Source: Mycobacterium paraseoulense (GTDB lineage: Bacteria > Actinomycetota > Actinomycetes > Mycobacteriales > Mycobacteriaceae). Taken from it: DNA of 64,000 nt. The stretch is taken from contig NZ_AP022619.1 of the NCBI RefSeq assembly GCF_010731655.1, positions 2,356,001 through 2,420,000 on the forward strand, written 5' to 3'. Shown in pieces: positions 1-10,020 of the stretch (position 1 is the stretch's first letter; each line of letters starts with the position of its first letter). The position numbers and the translations under genes are program-made. The notes under the pieces were generated by a model. The model was not told the DNA's origin and made no database searches. It saw nothing but the letters and a program-made list of their open reading frames with translations.

Positions 1-81
1 GCTCAACGTGACGTCGTCCAGGATCACCTTGTCGCCGTGCGCCTTGCGGACCTTTTTCATCGTGTAGATGAACTCAGCCAT
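1..81 (-). CDS. ettA: EttA, energy-dependent translational throttle (ABC-F ATPase), N-terminus only
   Basis: The 27 codons visible begin MAEFIYTMKKVRKAHGDK, the characteristic opening of mycobacterial EttA (Rv2477c in M. tuberculosis). ABC-F proteins are soluble ATPases with two ABC domains that bind the ribosomal E site and gate translation according to ATP level. Only the start codon and first beta strand are here; the rest lies beyond the left edge. The order ettA - ssbB on the minus strand matches M. tuberculosis. The fragment is too short to check Walker motifs, so the call rests on the N-terminal sequence and gene order. Confidence 0.85.
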   Translation of the reverse strand, partial: MAEFIYTMKKVRKAHGDKVILDDVTLS

Positions 82-155
82 GCCGCGGTTATGCCTTTCT
101 GCAGAGTGATCTCGCGGACCATCCTAGGCACCGCCCGACTGGCCGGGTCCCGCAG

Positions 156-638
156 CTAAGCCGACAGCGGCAGCGGACCCGTTTCGGCGGCCCCGCCGCT
201 GTCGCCGGCATCGGCGTCCTCACCAGGGGTGTCGGTCGCATCCGTCGCGGGCGTGGTGGGGTCGCCGGCGGTCGGTCCGGTATAGCCCGGCCGTTCGATG
301 CGCACGATCGCGCGGGACACATCGGGCCCGACGGAGGTCGCACGCATCTCCAGCGACGAGCGGCGGTTGCCGTCACGGTCTTCGTACTCGCTGGTGTAGA
401 CGTGACCCACCACGATCACCGGTGCACCCTTGCCCAACGCCGCGCCCACGCCGGTGACCAGCTTGCCCCAGCAATTGACGTTGATGAACAGCGAGTAACC
501 CGGCTCCCAGCCGCCGTCGGCGGCGCGCCGTCGGGAATTGCTGGCGACGCGGAACTTGATGACCTCTTGTGTGCCGACCTGTCGGCGCTCGGGGTTGTTG
601 ACGATGTGGCCGACGACCGTTAGCGGTGTCTCGAACAT
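156..638 (-). CDS. ssbB: Single-stranded DNA-binding protein, second paralogue (SsbB-like)
   Basis: A 160-residue protein with an SSB OB-fold over about residues 1-110 (MFETPLTVVGHIVNNPERR, then VIKFRVASNSRR and LFINVNCWGKLVTGV). It matches Rv2478c, the auxiliary SSB of mycobacteria, and sits beside ettA as it does there. The C-terminal tail is rich in Thr, Pro, Asp and Gly and ends GPLPLSA. It lacks the acidic DDDIPF-type tip that replicative SSBs use to recruit partner proteins, so a specialised rather than replicative role is likely. ATG at 638 begins the conserved OB strand, which supports this start. Confidence 0.87.
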   Translation of the reverse strand: MFETPLTVVGHIVNNPERRQVGTQEVIKFRVASNSRRRAADGGWEPGYSLFINVNCWGKLVTGVGAALGKGAPVIVVGHVYTSEYEDRDGNRRSSLEMRATSVGPDVSRAIVRIERPGYTGPTAGDPTTPATDATDTPGEDADAGDSGGAAETGPLPLSA

Positions 639-957
639 TGGAATGATCCCTTCTCGGTTTGTATGTCATGGCTTGGTGAACACGTCACCGCCTGATCCGA
701 TCGCCATTCAGCTCGGCGCCACCGACGGACTCCGCGTTGAAACGACGTCCAACCTGCTGCCCATGTGCAGGGAACCGTGACTGTGGATCGGTCCGCCGGC
801 TGGTGGGATCCCGCGCCCCAGCCCGGGGTGCGCCACGACGCGCGACGGTGCGGTCGTGCAGGCCGCCGCGTGTCTCCACAACCGTCTCGACTAGGTCCCG
901 TCACGGCGCGCGAGCGTAACCTCAATGCGAAAATTTCTTGGGGATTTCGCAGTGGCG
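639..957. other. Intergenic region between ssbB and the CopD-CtaG gene
   Basis: This 319-base stretch holds no convincing gene; the reading frames across it are short, Arg/Pro-rich and without recognisable homology. It should contain the promoter of ssbB (minus strand) and, at its right edge, the long inverted repeat listed separately. Confidence 0.5.
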
Positions 958-968
958 TTACGCTCGCG
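909..968. repeat. 60-bp nested inverted repeat overlapping the stop codon of the CopD-CtaG gene
   Basis: The outer arms CGCGAGCGTAAC (909-920) and GTTACGCTCGCG (957-968) are perfect 12-bp complements. The inner arms TGCGAAAAT (926-934) and ATTTCGCA (944-951) also pair, with one bulge. The TAA stop of the CopD-CtaG gene (958-960) lies inside the right outer arm. In RNA this would fold into a long hairpin, but there is no U tract, so it could be a Rho-type or processing signal, or two copies of a dispersed element placed head to head. The pairing is read directly; the function is inferred. Confidence 0.7.
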
Positions 969-2994
969 GGCTACCGCTTCGGCCCGGCGTTTCCCGTCGC
1001 GCCAGCTCGGCCAGCATCGCGTTGTAGGCGACCAGCTCGGCGTCGTCGTCGCGGTCGGCGGCGCGGTCCAGCCGGCGGGCCGTGCGTTCGTCGCTGCGCG
1101 CCCACTGCACCAACAGCGCGAGCATCACGATCACCAGGGGCACCTCCCCCGCCGCCCAGGCGATGCCACCACCGAGTCGCTGGTCCCCCAGCAGGTCGGT
1201 GTGCCAGCTCAATCCGAGCGATCGGTAGTAGTCGGCGCCGAGCACCCTGCGGGTGCCCATCAGCACCACCCCGAAGAAGGCGTGCAGAGGCAGGGACGCG
1301 AACACCACGCCCACCTTGGCCAGCGGGGGGAGCGGGCGCGGGGTGGGGTCGACTCCGATGACGATCCAATAGAACAGGTAGCCGCTGACCAGGAAGTGCA
1401 CGTTCATCGCCAGGTGGCCCGCGTGACTGCTGACGGCGGTGTCGAACAGGTTCGAGAGGTACAGCCCGTAGAAGCCCGCGACGAACAACACGGTGGCCAC
1501 CACCGGGTTGGTGACGAATCGGGAAAAGCGGCTGTGCAGCGCCGCCAAGATCCATTCCCGCATTCCGGGCGGGTCGTCCCGACCGGCGGCGGGTAACGCC
1601 CGCAGGGCCAGGCTCACCGGCGCGCCCAGCACCAGCAGGATCGGCACCAGCATCGACAGCCCCATGTGGGCGACCATGTGCACGCTGAACATGGCCGGCA
1701 TGTAGCGACCGATGCCCGACGAGGTGACGAACAGCAACGTGAAGCAGCCGAGCAGCCACGCCGCGGTGCGGCCCCGCGGCCACGCATCCCCGCGGCGGCG
1801 CAGCCGCCTGACGGCGGCCACATAGAGGGCGGCGAAGACAATCGCGGCGCTGCCGAAGATCAGGTCGAAGCGCCAGTCGAAGAGGATGCGCGCCGGGGTG
1901 GGCGGCCCGTTGAAGTCGTAGCCGATCTCGGCTTCGGGAATCGAGGGCAGCCGGCCCGGCGGTGGCGGCGGCGGGGTGCGGCCCAGCCCGACGGCGACAC
2001 CGAAGGTCAGGCCGAAGACGGCCGCCTCGGCGAGGCCCAGCCGGAGCAGGGAGCGGCGCGCCGCGGATTGCGTCGGCTCCGCTACCAACCAGGCGACCGT
2101 GGAGCGCCGCTGACGCCACCCGATCACTCCCAGCACGCACAGCGCGACGAACTTGGCGAGCACCAAGCGGCCGTAATCGGTGGTCATCAGGTCGCCGGGC
2201 AGCACCCGCACCACGGCGTTCATCACCCCGCTGAGCGCCATCGCGACCCAGCACCACAACGCGACCGCGGAGAACCGCCGCACCGCCAGGGCCAGGTGCC
2301 CACCGCCGCGCAACCCGTGGGCGGCCAACGCCAGCAGGCCGCCGGCCCACAGGGCGGCGGCCATCAGGTGGATCAGCAGGCTGTTGGTCGCCAGGTCGTG
2401 CGAACCACCCGCGGACGAGTGGCCGGTCAGCGCCAGCGGGATGAGCGTCAGCAACGAGCCCGCGAACAGCAGCGGTGTCCACGACCAGCGCAGCACCGAC
2501 AGGCTGGCCAGCATCACCAGCGCGGCCAGCGCGGCGGTCCAGCGCCACGCGGAGGCGGTGGTGACCAAGCCCGCCACCGACCAGATCCGCGCCGGGTTGA
2601 GCAGCGCGGCCACCGGTCGGCCCGACACGTCGGAAATCGTCAGCGGGACCAGCAGGGCGGCGCACACGGCCCACACGCCCGACGCCACCGTCCCCAGCCG
2701 AAGCGCCCGGTAGCCGTCGGCGTCCAGGACACCGCTGCGTTGCGGCGGCACGAAGAACGCCGCGAACAGGAACGACCCGGCCGCCAGCACCGCGGCGATC
2801 TCCCCCGCCGCCCGGACGAACGGCAAGCCCAGCGTGGTGGCGGGGCCCGGGTTCGGCAGGCCGGTGGCGGTCAGCGCGTCGGCCAGCGACAGCGCCCCGA
2901 TGCCCGCCGCCGTGCAGCCCGCCAGCACCGCGACGCCGACCAGCATGGGCCCCACCGCCGCGCGGGGTCTGGTCTCGGACCGGTCGACCGTCAT
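958..2994 (-). CDS. Fused CopD-like / CtaG-like copper and cytochrome oxidase assembly membrane protein
   Basis: A 678-residue polytopic membrane protein resembling Rv0102. The first half (about residues 1-330) is a series of hydrophobic helices with the look of the CopD copper-resistance domain, including a LALTGHSSAGGSHDL segment typical of that family. The second half (about 370-660) has the caa3_CtaG pattern, with SVHMVAHMGLSMLVPILLVLG and GLSWHTDLLGDQRLGGGIAW, whose His residues are likely metal ligands. The expected role is handling copper for cytochrome oxidase maturation. In M. tuberculosis the orthologue sits elsewhere, so its place between ssbB and plsB2 is a local rearrangement or a paralogue. 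The next gene upstream, plsC/plsB2, is 29 bases away, but a functional link is not obvious. Confidence 0.82.
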   Translation of the reverse strand: MTVDRSETRPRAAVGPMLVGVAVLAGCTAAGIGALSLADALTATGLPNPGPATTLGLPFVRAAGEIAAVLAAGSFLFAAFFVPPQRSGVLDADGYRALRLGTVASGVWAVCAALLVPLTISDVSGRPVAALLNPARIWSVAGLVTTASAWRWTAALAALVMLASLSVLRWSWTPLLFAGSLLTLIPLALTGHSSAGGSHDLATNSLLIHLMAAALWAGGLLALAAHGLRGGGHLALAVRRFSAVALWCWVAMALSGVMNAVVRVLPGDLMTTDYGRLVLAKFVALCVLGVIGWRQRRSTVAWLVAEPTQSAARRSLLRLGLAEAAVFGLTFGVAVGLGRTPPPPPPGRLPSIPEAEIGYDFNGPPTPARILFDWRFDLIFGSAAIVFAALYVAAVRRLRRRGDAWPRGRTAAWLLGCFTLLFVTSSGIGRYMPAMFSVHMVAHMGLSMLVPILLVLGAPVSLALRALPAAGRDDPPGMREWILAALHSRFSRFVTNPVVATVLFVAGFYGLYLSNLFDTAVSSHAGHLAMNVHFLVSGYLFYWIVIGVDPTPRPLPPLAKVGVVFASLPLHAFFGVVLMGTRRVLGADYYRSLGLSWHTDLLGDQRLGGGIAWAAGEVPLVIVMLALLVQWARSDERTARRLDRAADRDDDAELVAYNAMLAELARRETPGRSGSPRA

Positions 2995-3023
2995 ACAGCC
3001 AGGGTATGGGCGCGACCCGGCGA

Positions 3024-5393
3024 CTACCGAGGCAGGCGTTCCTGACGCGCCTTGACCTCGCGGGCGACGAACTGGTCGCGGGCGATCCGCCCGACGTGAT
3101 CGGAATCCCGCAGGATGTCGCGCAGCTCATGCCGGAACGCGCTCCGCCGTTCGGCGAGATCGGCCGCCGGTGCGATCAGGTCCTGATCGCCAGCGACCTG
3201 GTACGCGGTGGCGAACAGCAGGGTCGACACCGATTCGCTGCTACGGACGCGGGTCTGCGCCACGTATTGACGGCCAACGCCGAGCGCCGACTCCGACAAC
3301 TCCTTCTGACCGACGTCGGGCGGCGCATCTCGCAGCACGTCGGCGACGATCTCGTAGGCCTCGAAGAACACCCGCAGCATCGCGTCCGCCATCAGCGGAC
3401 GCTTGGCGAACAGCAGCGCGTCGATCTCGTCGCCGCCGGCGGCGACGTGGGCTTCCCAGTCGTCGTGCCAGGCCATCTCTGCGGCGATGTTGTCCCGAAA
3501 CGCCGCCGAGTCCGCGAAGTAGAAGTCGAACTTCAACAGGTCGCGCAGCCGCATCGCCTGATCCCAGAAGGCCTGCATGCGGTCGCCCTCGACGTGGCGG
3601 GCGTGTGCCAGCGCGAGCTCGACGATCGAGGTCTCCAGGAAGGCGTGGATGAGCGAGTTGCGGTAGAACGCCGCCTCGTGCTGTTTGGCCGGGGCGATGT
3701 GCCACACCGGCTCCCGGCCGCCGTCGACACGGGTGATCGGATGCCCGTTGGACAGCGCGTCGACCGCCGCGCGCACCCCGTCGCGCGAGCGCAGCCGCAG
3801 CGCGCTGGTGGACATCGGGGTGTGTTTGCGTTCCAGATAGTCGAGCGAGTCCTGCAGGGTGTGGTGCAGCTGATCGAGGGTCAACGCCGCGCCGCGAGTG
3901 GTCAGCAGCAACGCGCAGACCAGACCCGTAGCCGTCACCGGCGTCGACTGCAAGATCCGCCACGCGACCTGGAACGACATCTTTTGCAGCGCAAGGCGTT
4001 TGGCGTCCTGGTCGTGGGCCAGCGGACCGTGCGCCGGACCCAGGTACTGGCGCATCGAAACGGCCTCGGGGAAGCGGACGTAGATCTTGCCGTAGTTGCG
4101 TTCGCCCTGCGCCCTGATGAAGTTGTACAGCCAGCCAACGCCTTCGGGCGTCTTCTCTCCGCCCCGGGCGTAGGCCGCGTACTCGTCGGTCTCGTGCAGC
4201 TGGTCGAAGCTGATCGACACCGGCTGCAGCAGGATGTCCTCGCTGCGGCCGTCCAGGTAGGCGTCGGCGACGTAGGCGAGCAGGCCGAGTTTGGGGGGCA
4301 GCATCTTGCCGGTGCGCGACCGGGTGCCCTCGATGGACCAACTCAGGTTGAACCGCTTCTCGACGATGTAGCCGACGTATTCGCGGAGGACGTATTTGTA
4401 GAGCGGGTTTTCGCCGATGTTGCGGCGGATGAAGATGACGCCGGACCGGCGCAACAACGGACCCATCGCGCCGAACGACAGGTTGATCCCGGCGAACACG
4501 TGCACGGGCGGCAGCCGGTTTTCCTGCATCGCCACCGGGACCACCGCCCCGTCGATGTAGGACCGGTGCGAGAACAACAGCACCGCCGGGTGGGTTTCCA
4601 GGGCAGTGCGCATGGCCGCCACCTGATACCCGTCGTAGTCGATCTCCGGGTCGAATCCGCGGCTGATCATCCTGCTGAGAACGGAGACCAGGTCGACGGA
4701 CACCCGGCTCCAGCCGGTGGAGAGCTCGTCGAGCATCTGGCCCGCTTCCTCGACGGTTGCGCCGGGGATCTTCTGCAGTCCGGCGCGAAACCGGGTGGAC
4801 TCCAAGATCTCCGGCTTCACCAGTCGCGGGGACTTGTACTGCGGGCCCAGGATTCGATATTCGACGCGTTCGAGCGCCAGCAGGGCGCGGCGGATGACGA
4901 ACCGGGCGAAGTCGCTCTCGTTCTCGCCGACGGTGATGTCACGCCACTGCTGGCGCAGTTCGGAAACCTTCGCCGGCTCGCCGGCCACCACGCGCGCCCG
5001 CCGTGGGGCGGTCCGCACGATGTGCAGTTGCTGACGTTCGTTGGGCTGATACGGATCCCGCCCTGGGAGCAGGCCGGCCAGCTTGGCGATCCTGCCGCGA
5101 TCCGGCGGCGGCAGCCAGAACACCCGCACCGGCACGATGGAGCGGTCGTCGGCAGCGTCGTTGGTAGCGGCGTCGCCGGCCCCGAGCTGCTCGATCAGCG
5201 CGCTCAGCGCAGCCGGCGCCGCGTTCGGCGGCGGCAGTTCGAGGACGTCGAACCTCGCCTCCGGCTTGTCGCCGCGCTGTTGAGCCATCCAGGCCGTCAC
5301 CAGTTCCCGCTCGACCGGCGAGGCCATGGACGCCAACACCAGCGCGTCTTCGCCGGTGAGGACCGCGGTGGTATCCGCGGCCGGTTCGGTCAC
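3024..5393 (-). CDS. plsB2: Glycerol-3-phosphate acyltransferase PlsB2
   Basis: 789 residues, the same length as M. tuberculosis PlsB2 (Rv2482c). It transfers an acyl chain to the sn-1 position of glycerol 3-phosphate, the first step of phospholipid and triacylglycerol synthesis, at the inner membrane. The acyltransferase block carries the catalytic HX4D motif HRSYIDG near residue 276, followed by the [17 protein letters not shown] and [16 protein letters not shown] blocks, which are the glycerophosphate-binding and EGT motifs. The GTG start overlaps the plsC stop by 4 bases (GTGA), so translation is coupled to the upstream acyltransferases. Spacing and order WS/DGAT - plsC - plsB2 are as in M. 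tuberculosis. Confidence 0.93.
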   Translation of the reverse strand: MTEPAADTTAVLTGEDALVLASMASPVERELVTAWMAQQRGDKPEARFDVLELPPPNAAPAALSALIEQLGAGDAATNDAADDRSIVPVRVFWLPPPDRGRIAKLAGLLPGRDPYQPNERQQLHIVRTAPRRARVVAGEPAKVSELRQQWRDITVGENESDFARFVIRRALLALERVEYRILGPQYKSPRLVKPEILESTRFRAGLQKIPGATVEEAGQMLDELSTGWSRVSVDLVSVLSRMISRGFDPEIDYDGYQVAAMRTALETHPAVLLFSHRSYIDGAVVPVAMQENRLPPVHVFAGINLSFGAMGPLLRRSGVIFIRRNIGENPLYKYVLREYVGYIVEKRFNLSWSIEGTRSRTGKMLPPKLGLLAYVADAYLDGRSEDILLQPVSISFDQLHETDEYAAYARGGEKTPEGVGWLYNFIRAQGERNYGKIYVRFPEAVSMRQYLGPAHGPLAHDQDAKRLALQKMSFQVAWRILQSTPVTATGLVCALLLTTRGAALTLDQLHHTLQDSLDYLERKHTPMSTSALRLRSRDGVRAAVDALSNGHPITRVDGGREPVWHIAPAKQHEAAFYRNSLIHAFLETSIVELALAHARHVEGDRMQAFWDQAMRLRDLLKFDFYFADSAAFRDNIAAEMAWHDDWEAHVAAGGDEIDALLFAKRPLMADAMLRVFFEAYEIVADVLRDAPPDVGQKELSESALGVGRQYVAQTRVRSSESVSTLLFATAYQVAGDQDLIAPAADLAERRSAFRHELRDILRDSDHVGRIARDQFVAREVKARQERLPR

Positions 5394-7153
5394 GGCTGCC
5401 CTTCGGGCGGTTCGGGGTTGACGGCCGCCCCGGCCGGCCGGTGCGACTCGCCGTCGTTGAGGACGGCCTGCGACTCGTGCGGATTAGCCTTGGCCGGCGC
5501 GGCTTTCGGCGCCGCCTTCTTCACCGGCGACTTCTTCACCGGGGCCTTCTTTGCCGCCGTCTTCTTTACCGGCGCCTTCGAAATACCTTTGGCTGCAGCT
5601 TTTTTCGCTGGCGGCCTGGCCTTTGACGCCGCCTGCTGCTCCGCGTACAGGTCGGGCTGGGGCAGCTCGCCGTCCACAGGCCAGTTGGCCAGCGTGTCCA
5701 GGTACAGCTGCCGGACCGCGGCGATCCGCTCCGGCAGGTTCTCGACGGTCCAGTCCTGCACCGAAATCGGCGGAAACACCGCGACATCGACCGTCCCGGG
5801 GTTGATGACGGTGGAGTTTCGGGCGGCGACGAGTTCGGCGTTGCGGATCACGATCGGGACGATCGGGATTCCGGCCGCCATGGCCAACCGGAACGGCCCC
5901 TTCTTGAACGGCCCGACCTCGGTGGTGTCGACCCGGGTGCCTTCGGGGGCGATCACGATCGACAGCCCCTTCCTGGCCCGGTCTTCGACCTCGCGCATCG
6001 TCTCGACCGCGGCGACGGGATCGTCCCGGTCGATGAACACGCCGTCGAGCAGCTTGCCGAGGGTGCCCATGACAGGGTCTTTCTGCAGCTCCTTCTTGCC
6101 TACGCCGATCCAGTTGTCGCGCACCAGCGCGCCGGCGATGACGGGGTCAACCTGGTTGCGGTGGTTGAAGATGAACACCGCCGGCCGCTGCGCGGTCAGG
6201 TTTTCCTGGCCGATGACGTTGAGGTGCACACCCGTGATTGCCAGCGACAGCTGGGAGAAGGTCGAGGTGAAGAAGTTGACGCCGCGCCGGCGGTTGCGGG
6301 TCAGCACGCCGATGCCCACCGCGCCGGCGGCGACCGGGAACATCGAGCCGAAGCCGGCGAGGGTGCGCAGCTGGCGCCGCAGACCCACCGGGCCGCGGCT
6401 GCTGAATCGCAGGATCGGCCAGCCGCGGCGCTTGGCCACGGCGGCCATCTTGCCCTCGGGATTGGTGGGGCGCGGGTTGCCGACCAGGTACATCAGGGCG
6501 ACGTCCTCGTCGCCGTCGGCGTAGAAGTAGCTGTCCTTCAGGTCGATGCCGTTCTCGGCCGCAAACCGTTGCACCGCAGCGGCTTTGCCCGGCCCCCACA
6601 GGATCGGCTTCTGCACCCCGCCGGTGAGTATCCCGTCTTCGGTGGTCTCGAACTTGTTGGTGAGCATGTTCGAGATGCCCAGGAACCGCGCCACCGGGTT
6701 GACCTGGATGGTCAGCGCGGACGAGCTGAGCACCACGGTGTGCCCGCGCGCGACGTGCGCCCGCACCAGCTCGCGCATCTCCGGGTAGATCCGCGACTCG
6801 ATCCGCTGCACGAACAGCCGCTCGCCGATCTCCTCGAGGTCGTCCAGCAGTCGGCCGGCCAGCGCGGCGGCGGCCTTGCCGATGAGGTCCTCGAACTCGA
6901 TGCGCCCCAGCGTGTGGCTCAGGCCGGCCTGAACCATGCCGAGCAGCTCGCCCACGCCCATGTCGCGGCGCAGCAGCCGCTCCTGGGTGAGGATCACCGC
7001 CGTGAAGCCTGCCACCAGCGTCCCGTCGAGGTCGAAGAACGCCCCGATCTTCGGACCCGGTGGGCTGGCCATGATCTCGGCGACCGAACCGGGCAGCCGC
7101 ATGTCCGCCCCGGTCGTTCCGCGCTCGCCTCCCTGGTCCTTCTCGGTGCTCAT
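5390..7153 (-). CDS. plsC: Bifunctional HAD-family phosphatase / 1-acylglycerol-3-phosphate acyltransferase PlsC
   Basis: 587 residues joining two enzymes. Residues about 35-260 form a HAD-IB (SerB-like) hydrolase with the nucleophile motif [11 protein letters not shown] near residue 40 and [11 protein letters not shown] later. Residues about 300-500 form a PlsC acyltransferase with NHRNQVD (HX4D) near residue 330 and APEGTR near 404. It resembles Rv2483c. The acyltransferase should make phosphatidate from lysophosphatidate; the HAD domain might dephosphorylate a related substrate, which is inference. The tail (about 525-570) is a low-complexity Lys/Ala/Pro stretch with repeats such as KKAPVKK that could bind acidic membranes or nucleic acid. 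ATGA overlaps with both neighbours give a tightly coupled operon. Confidence 0.92.
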   Translation of the reverse strand: MSTEKDQGGERGTTGADMRLPGSVAEIMASPPGPKIGAFFDLDGTLVAGFTAVILTQERLLRRDMGVGELLGMVQAGLSHTLGRIEFEDLIGKAAAALAGRLLDDLEEIGERLFVQRIESRIYPEMRELVRAHVARGHTVVLSSSALTIQVNPVARFLGISNMLTNKFETTEDGILTGGVQKPILWGPGKAAAVQRFAAENGIDLKDSYFYADGDEDVALMYLVGNPRPTNPEGKMAAVAKRRGWPILRFSSRGPVGLRRQLRTLAGFGSMFPVAAGAVGIGVLTRNRRRGVNFFTSTFSQLSLAITGVHLNVIGQENLTAQRPAVFIFNHRNQVDPVIAGALVRDNWIGVGKKELQKDPVMGTLGKLLDGVFIDRDDPVAAVETMREVEDRARKGLSIVIAPEGTRVDTTEVGPFKKGPFRLAMAAGIPIVPIVIRNAELVAARNSTVINPGTVDVAVFPPISVQDWTVENLPERIAAVRQLYLDTLANWPVDGELPQPDLYAEQQAASKARPPAKKAAAKGISKAPVKKTAAKKAPVKKSPVKKAAPKAAPAKANPHESQAVLNDGESHRPAGAAVNPEPPEGQP

Positions 7154-8619
7154 GAGCCCGACACCGTCCGCGCCGAGGTCGCCGGTTCGGTGAACGAGGC
7201 GGGCACAGCGCGCGGCGCGCCATCACCGGCCAGCGCCAGGATTTCGTCGAAGCCCTCCAGCAGGCATTGGGCGAACAGTGGCTCGTTGCGCACCGCCGCC
7301 CTGTCGTAGCGCACGGTGATGGTGCACCACCCGCCGCGCGAGATCAGGACGACCATCATCGCGACTCCCGGCAATGGGCCGATGCCATACTGCCGCAACA
7401 CTTTTGCACCGGCGATGTAGGTGTCCCCGGGGTAGACCGGGACATTGCTGGCCTGCACGTCGGACCCGATCACCGAACCGGTGATCCCCTCGAGAACGGC
7501 GGTCGGCAGGACGCTGAGCAGTGGGGCGACCGAACCGATGATGTTCATCGCGGGCTCGTCGCGGCGCTGCGTCATCTGCGCGCGAATCTTCTTCATCCGC
7601 GAAACCGGGTCGACGGTGCCGACGGGCGCGGCCAGGTTGACGCCCGTGAAGCGGTTGCCGCCGGCGGTGTCGGCTTCGGCGCGCAGGTTCACCGGCACCG
7701 CCATCGGCAGCGTGCTGATCGGCACGCCGAGCGCCTCGTGGTAGCGCCGCAAGGCGCCGCACAGGCCGGCGAGGTAGGCGTCATTGATCGATCCCCCACC
7801 GGCCTTGGCGGCCCGGTGCAGATCGGCGAGCGGGATGTCGATCGCCTCGGTGCGGGTGGCCAGGCTGCGCCGCCGCAGCAGCGGCGACGGCTCGGCGGCC
7901 CGGTTGAGCACCCGCATGCCCGAGAGCGCGTAGCCGACGATACCGGACACCGTGGACGTCGGCTCGAGGACCACCCGTCCGGCCGCCGATACCGCCCCCG
8001 CAACCGCACTCAGGACGCCGCCGACCACGGCGGTGGGCAGGTGGTTAATGCCTTGCCGCATCAGGTCGTTGGGCGTGAGGTCCTGCGGGATGGGCAGCGG
8101 GGGCGTCGGCTTGGCGGGAGGGTTGCGCTCGAGGTCATAGATTTCGGCGAACATCTGCACCCCGCCGACGCCGTCGGTGACCGCGTGGCTGACGTGCAGC
8201 AGCGTCGCGGCTTTTCCGCCGGCCAGACCCTCGACCAGGGTGGCCGTCCACAGCGGCCGGGAGATGTCCATCGGCGACTGCAGCATCACCTCGGCGAGGT
8301 TGAAGACGTCGCGCAGCGTGCCGGGTTCGGCCACCCGCACCCGCCGGACGTGGAACTCGAGGTTGAAGTCGGGGTCCACCACCCAGCGCGGCGACGCCGT
8401 CGGCAGCGTCGGCACGACCACCTTCTGCCGCAGCCGCAACACCCGTCGGGAGGCGTTTTCGAACCGGCCCAGAAACTTGTTCCAGTCCGGCGTGGTGTCC
8501 AGGAGCTCGAGCGCCATGATCCCCGACCGGGTCCGGGGATTGGCTTCGCCCCGATGCATCAGATAGTCGACCGGTCCCAGCTGGTCGGACAATTTCACGA
8601 CCCCATCGGACTCAGTCAT
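7150..8619 (-). CDS. Wax ester synthase / diacylglycerol acyltransferase (WS/DGAT family)
   Basis: 489 residues of the actinobacterial WS/DGAT family, matching Rv2484c. These enzymes move an acyl chain from acyl-CoA to diacylglycerol or a fatty alcohol and make storage lipid. The active-site region reads HVSHAVTDG (residues 152-160). The usual HHxxxDG motif has lost its first His of the pair (S154 H155), but the catalytic His and Asp remain. A PLW motif (RPLWTATLVEG) and the ND motif (SINDAYLAGLCGALRRY) are both present. It is the first gene of the coupled glycerolipid set; its stop overlaps the plsC start as ATGA. Confidence 0.9.
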   Translation of the reverse strand: MTESDGVVKLSDQLGPVDYLMHRGEANPRTRSGIMALELLDTTPDWNKFLGRFENASRRVLRLRQKVVVPTLPTASPRWVVDPDFNLEFHVRRVRVAEPGTLRDVFNLAEVMLQSPMDISRPLWTATLVEGLAGGKAATLLHVSHAVTDGVGGVQMFAEIYDLERNPPAKPTPPLPIPQDLTPNDLMRQGINHLPTAVVGGVLSAVAGAVSAAGRVVLEPTSTVSGIVGYALSGMRVLNRAAEPSPLLRRRSLATRTEAIDIPLADLHRAAKAGGGSINDAYLAGLCGALRRYHEALGVPISTLPMAVPVNLRAEADTAGGNRFTGVNLAAPVGTVDPVSRMKKIRAQMTQRRDEPAMNIIGSVAPLLSVLPTAVLEGITGSVIGSDVQASNVPVYPGDTYIAGAKVLRQYGIGPLPGVAMMVVLISRGGWCTITVRYDRAAVRNEPLFAQCLLEGFDEILALAGDGAPRAVPASFTEPATSARTVSGS

Positions 8620-8772
8620 GGCTCTCCGACCGACGCGCCAACCCTGTCACCGAAGATCAAGCCTCCTGCCTCGGACCCACCACCAACCCCATCGCCAACA
8701 CAACGCTAGTCGGGTTGCCGCGCTGGTGAAAGGAGCGGTCGGGGCCCGGGCGCAGGTTACCGGTGGCCCGGC

Positions 8773-10020
8773 TCAGCTGGCCGACGTGGCCGCCAGCGGG
8801 ACGAAGTCCAGCAGCGGGCTGACCCGCCGGCCGTAGACGACACCCAGGAAATCCGCGACGGCATCGGCGGCCAGCCGCGAGCGGACCGTCGAGAGGATGT
8901 CGAACGCGTGGTGGGCGTTGGCGAGTTCGGCGTGGACCACCGTGGGGGCGCCGGCCGCGCGCAGGGCGGCGCAGAAGGCCCGGGCCTGGCCGCTGGGAAC
9001 CAATTCGTCCTTCTCGCCGTGCAGCACGAAGAAGGGCGGCGCGTCGCTGTGCACGTAGGAGGCCGGTGACGCCGCGCTGAACCGCTCGGGCTCGTCGGCG
9101 TAGCGGGCCTTCATGACGAAATGCTCCAGGAACGGCAGCATCAGCTCGTGCATGTTGTCGAAGTCGGTGAAGTCGTACACCCCGTAGTAGGGCGCGACGG
9201 CCTGGACGGTGGTGTCGGAACTTTCGAAGCCGGGCTGGAACGCCGGATCGTTCGGGGTGAGCGCGGCCAGGGAGGCCAGGTGCCCACCCGCCGACCCGCC
9301 GGTGATCGCGATGAAGTCGGGATCGCCGCCGTAGTCGGCGATGTTCTGGCGGACCCAGGCGATCGCCCTCTTCACGTCGATGAGGTGCGCGGGAAATGCG
9401 GAACGCGGGCTCTTGGAGTAGTTGATCGCGACGCAGATCCAGCCGAGGTCGGCCATGCGGCTCATCAGCGTGTAGGCCTGCACTCGTTTGTCCCCGACGG
9501 TCCACGCCCCGCCGGGGACCTGGATCAGCACCGGGGCCCGCCGCCCGGGCGCGAGATCGTGCCGCCGCCAGATGTCGAGCAAGTTGTCGCGTCCACCCGG
9601 GCCGTAGGGGATGTCGGACGTCTGCGCCGCGTACCGGCGGTGCGGGCCGGGCCGGTTCAACACGCCGCCGCGCGGGGCGCAGACGGGCTCGATGCCGGCC
9701 GGGTGACACACCTGCTCGCGGAAGTCCGGGCCGAGCGATTCCTCGAGCGCGGCGCTGAGGGCCCGATCCGCCCGCTGCGCCGCCCAGGTGGTGCCGACGC
9801 GGCCGATGGACGGGTGCGCGACGCGCGACAACGCGTGTCCGGTCACGACGTGCGGGGGAAACTCCGTCGACAGCCAGCCGGCGAGGCAGCCCAGGGCGAA
9901 CGGCGAGCCCCGCAGCAACAGCGTGCCGAATCGATAGGCGTCCTTCGCGTCGCCCGCCAGGCGCAATGCCTGGCTACCGGCCCACGAGCACCGGGAAGTC
10001 ACGTGCGTGGTCACGCTCAT
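8773..10020 (-). CDS. lipQ: Carboxylesterase / lipase LipQ, alpha/beta hydrolase
   Basis: A hormone-sensitive-lipase/BD-FAE type alpha/beta hydrolase of 415 residues that matches Rv2485c. The nucleophile elbow is GGSAGGH near residue 243, the oxyanion segment is IQVPGGAWTVGDK, and the C-terminal His lies in NAHHAFDI with an upstream HGEKDELVP block holding the acid. An upstream in-frame ATG at 10110 exists, but the ATG at 10020 has a GAGGGG ribosome-binding site about 10 bases ahead, so the shorter form is preferred. The N-terminal 100 residues contain a hydrophobic segment (ALGCLAGWL) and could associate with the membrane. The substrate is unknown. Confidence 0.88.
   Translation of the reverse strand: MSVTTHVTSRCSWAGSQALRLAGDAKDAYRFGTLLLRGSPFALGCLAGWLSTEFPPHVVTGHALSRVAHPSIGRVGTTWAAQRADRALSAALEESLGPDFREQVCHPAGIEPVCAPRGGVLNRPGPHRRYAAQTSDIPYGPGGRDNLLDIWRRHDLAPGRRAPVLIQVPGGAWTVGDKRVQAYTLMSRMADLGWICVAINYSKSPRSAFPAHLIDVKRAIAWVRQNIADYGGDPDFIAITGGSAGGHLASLAALTPNDPAFQPGFESSDTTVQAVAPYYGVYDFTDFDNMHELMLPFLEHFVMKARYADEPERFSAASPASYVHSDAPPFFVLHGEKDELVPSGQARAFCAALRAAGAPTVVHAELANAHHAFDILSTVRSRLAADAVADFLGVVYGRRVSPLLDFVPLAATSAS

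Noticed and set aside
3006..6524. A 1,172-codon open frame on the plus strand opposite plsB2/plsC
   Set aside because: It mirrors the coding strand in a high G+C genome, has Arg/Gln/His-rich composition and no recognisable domain, while plsB2 and plsC are well supported on the other strand.
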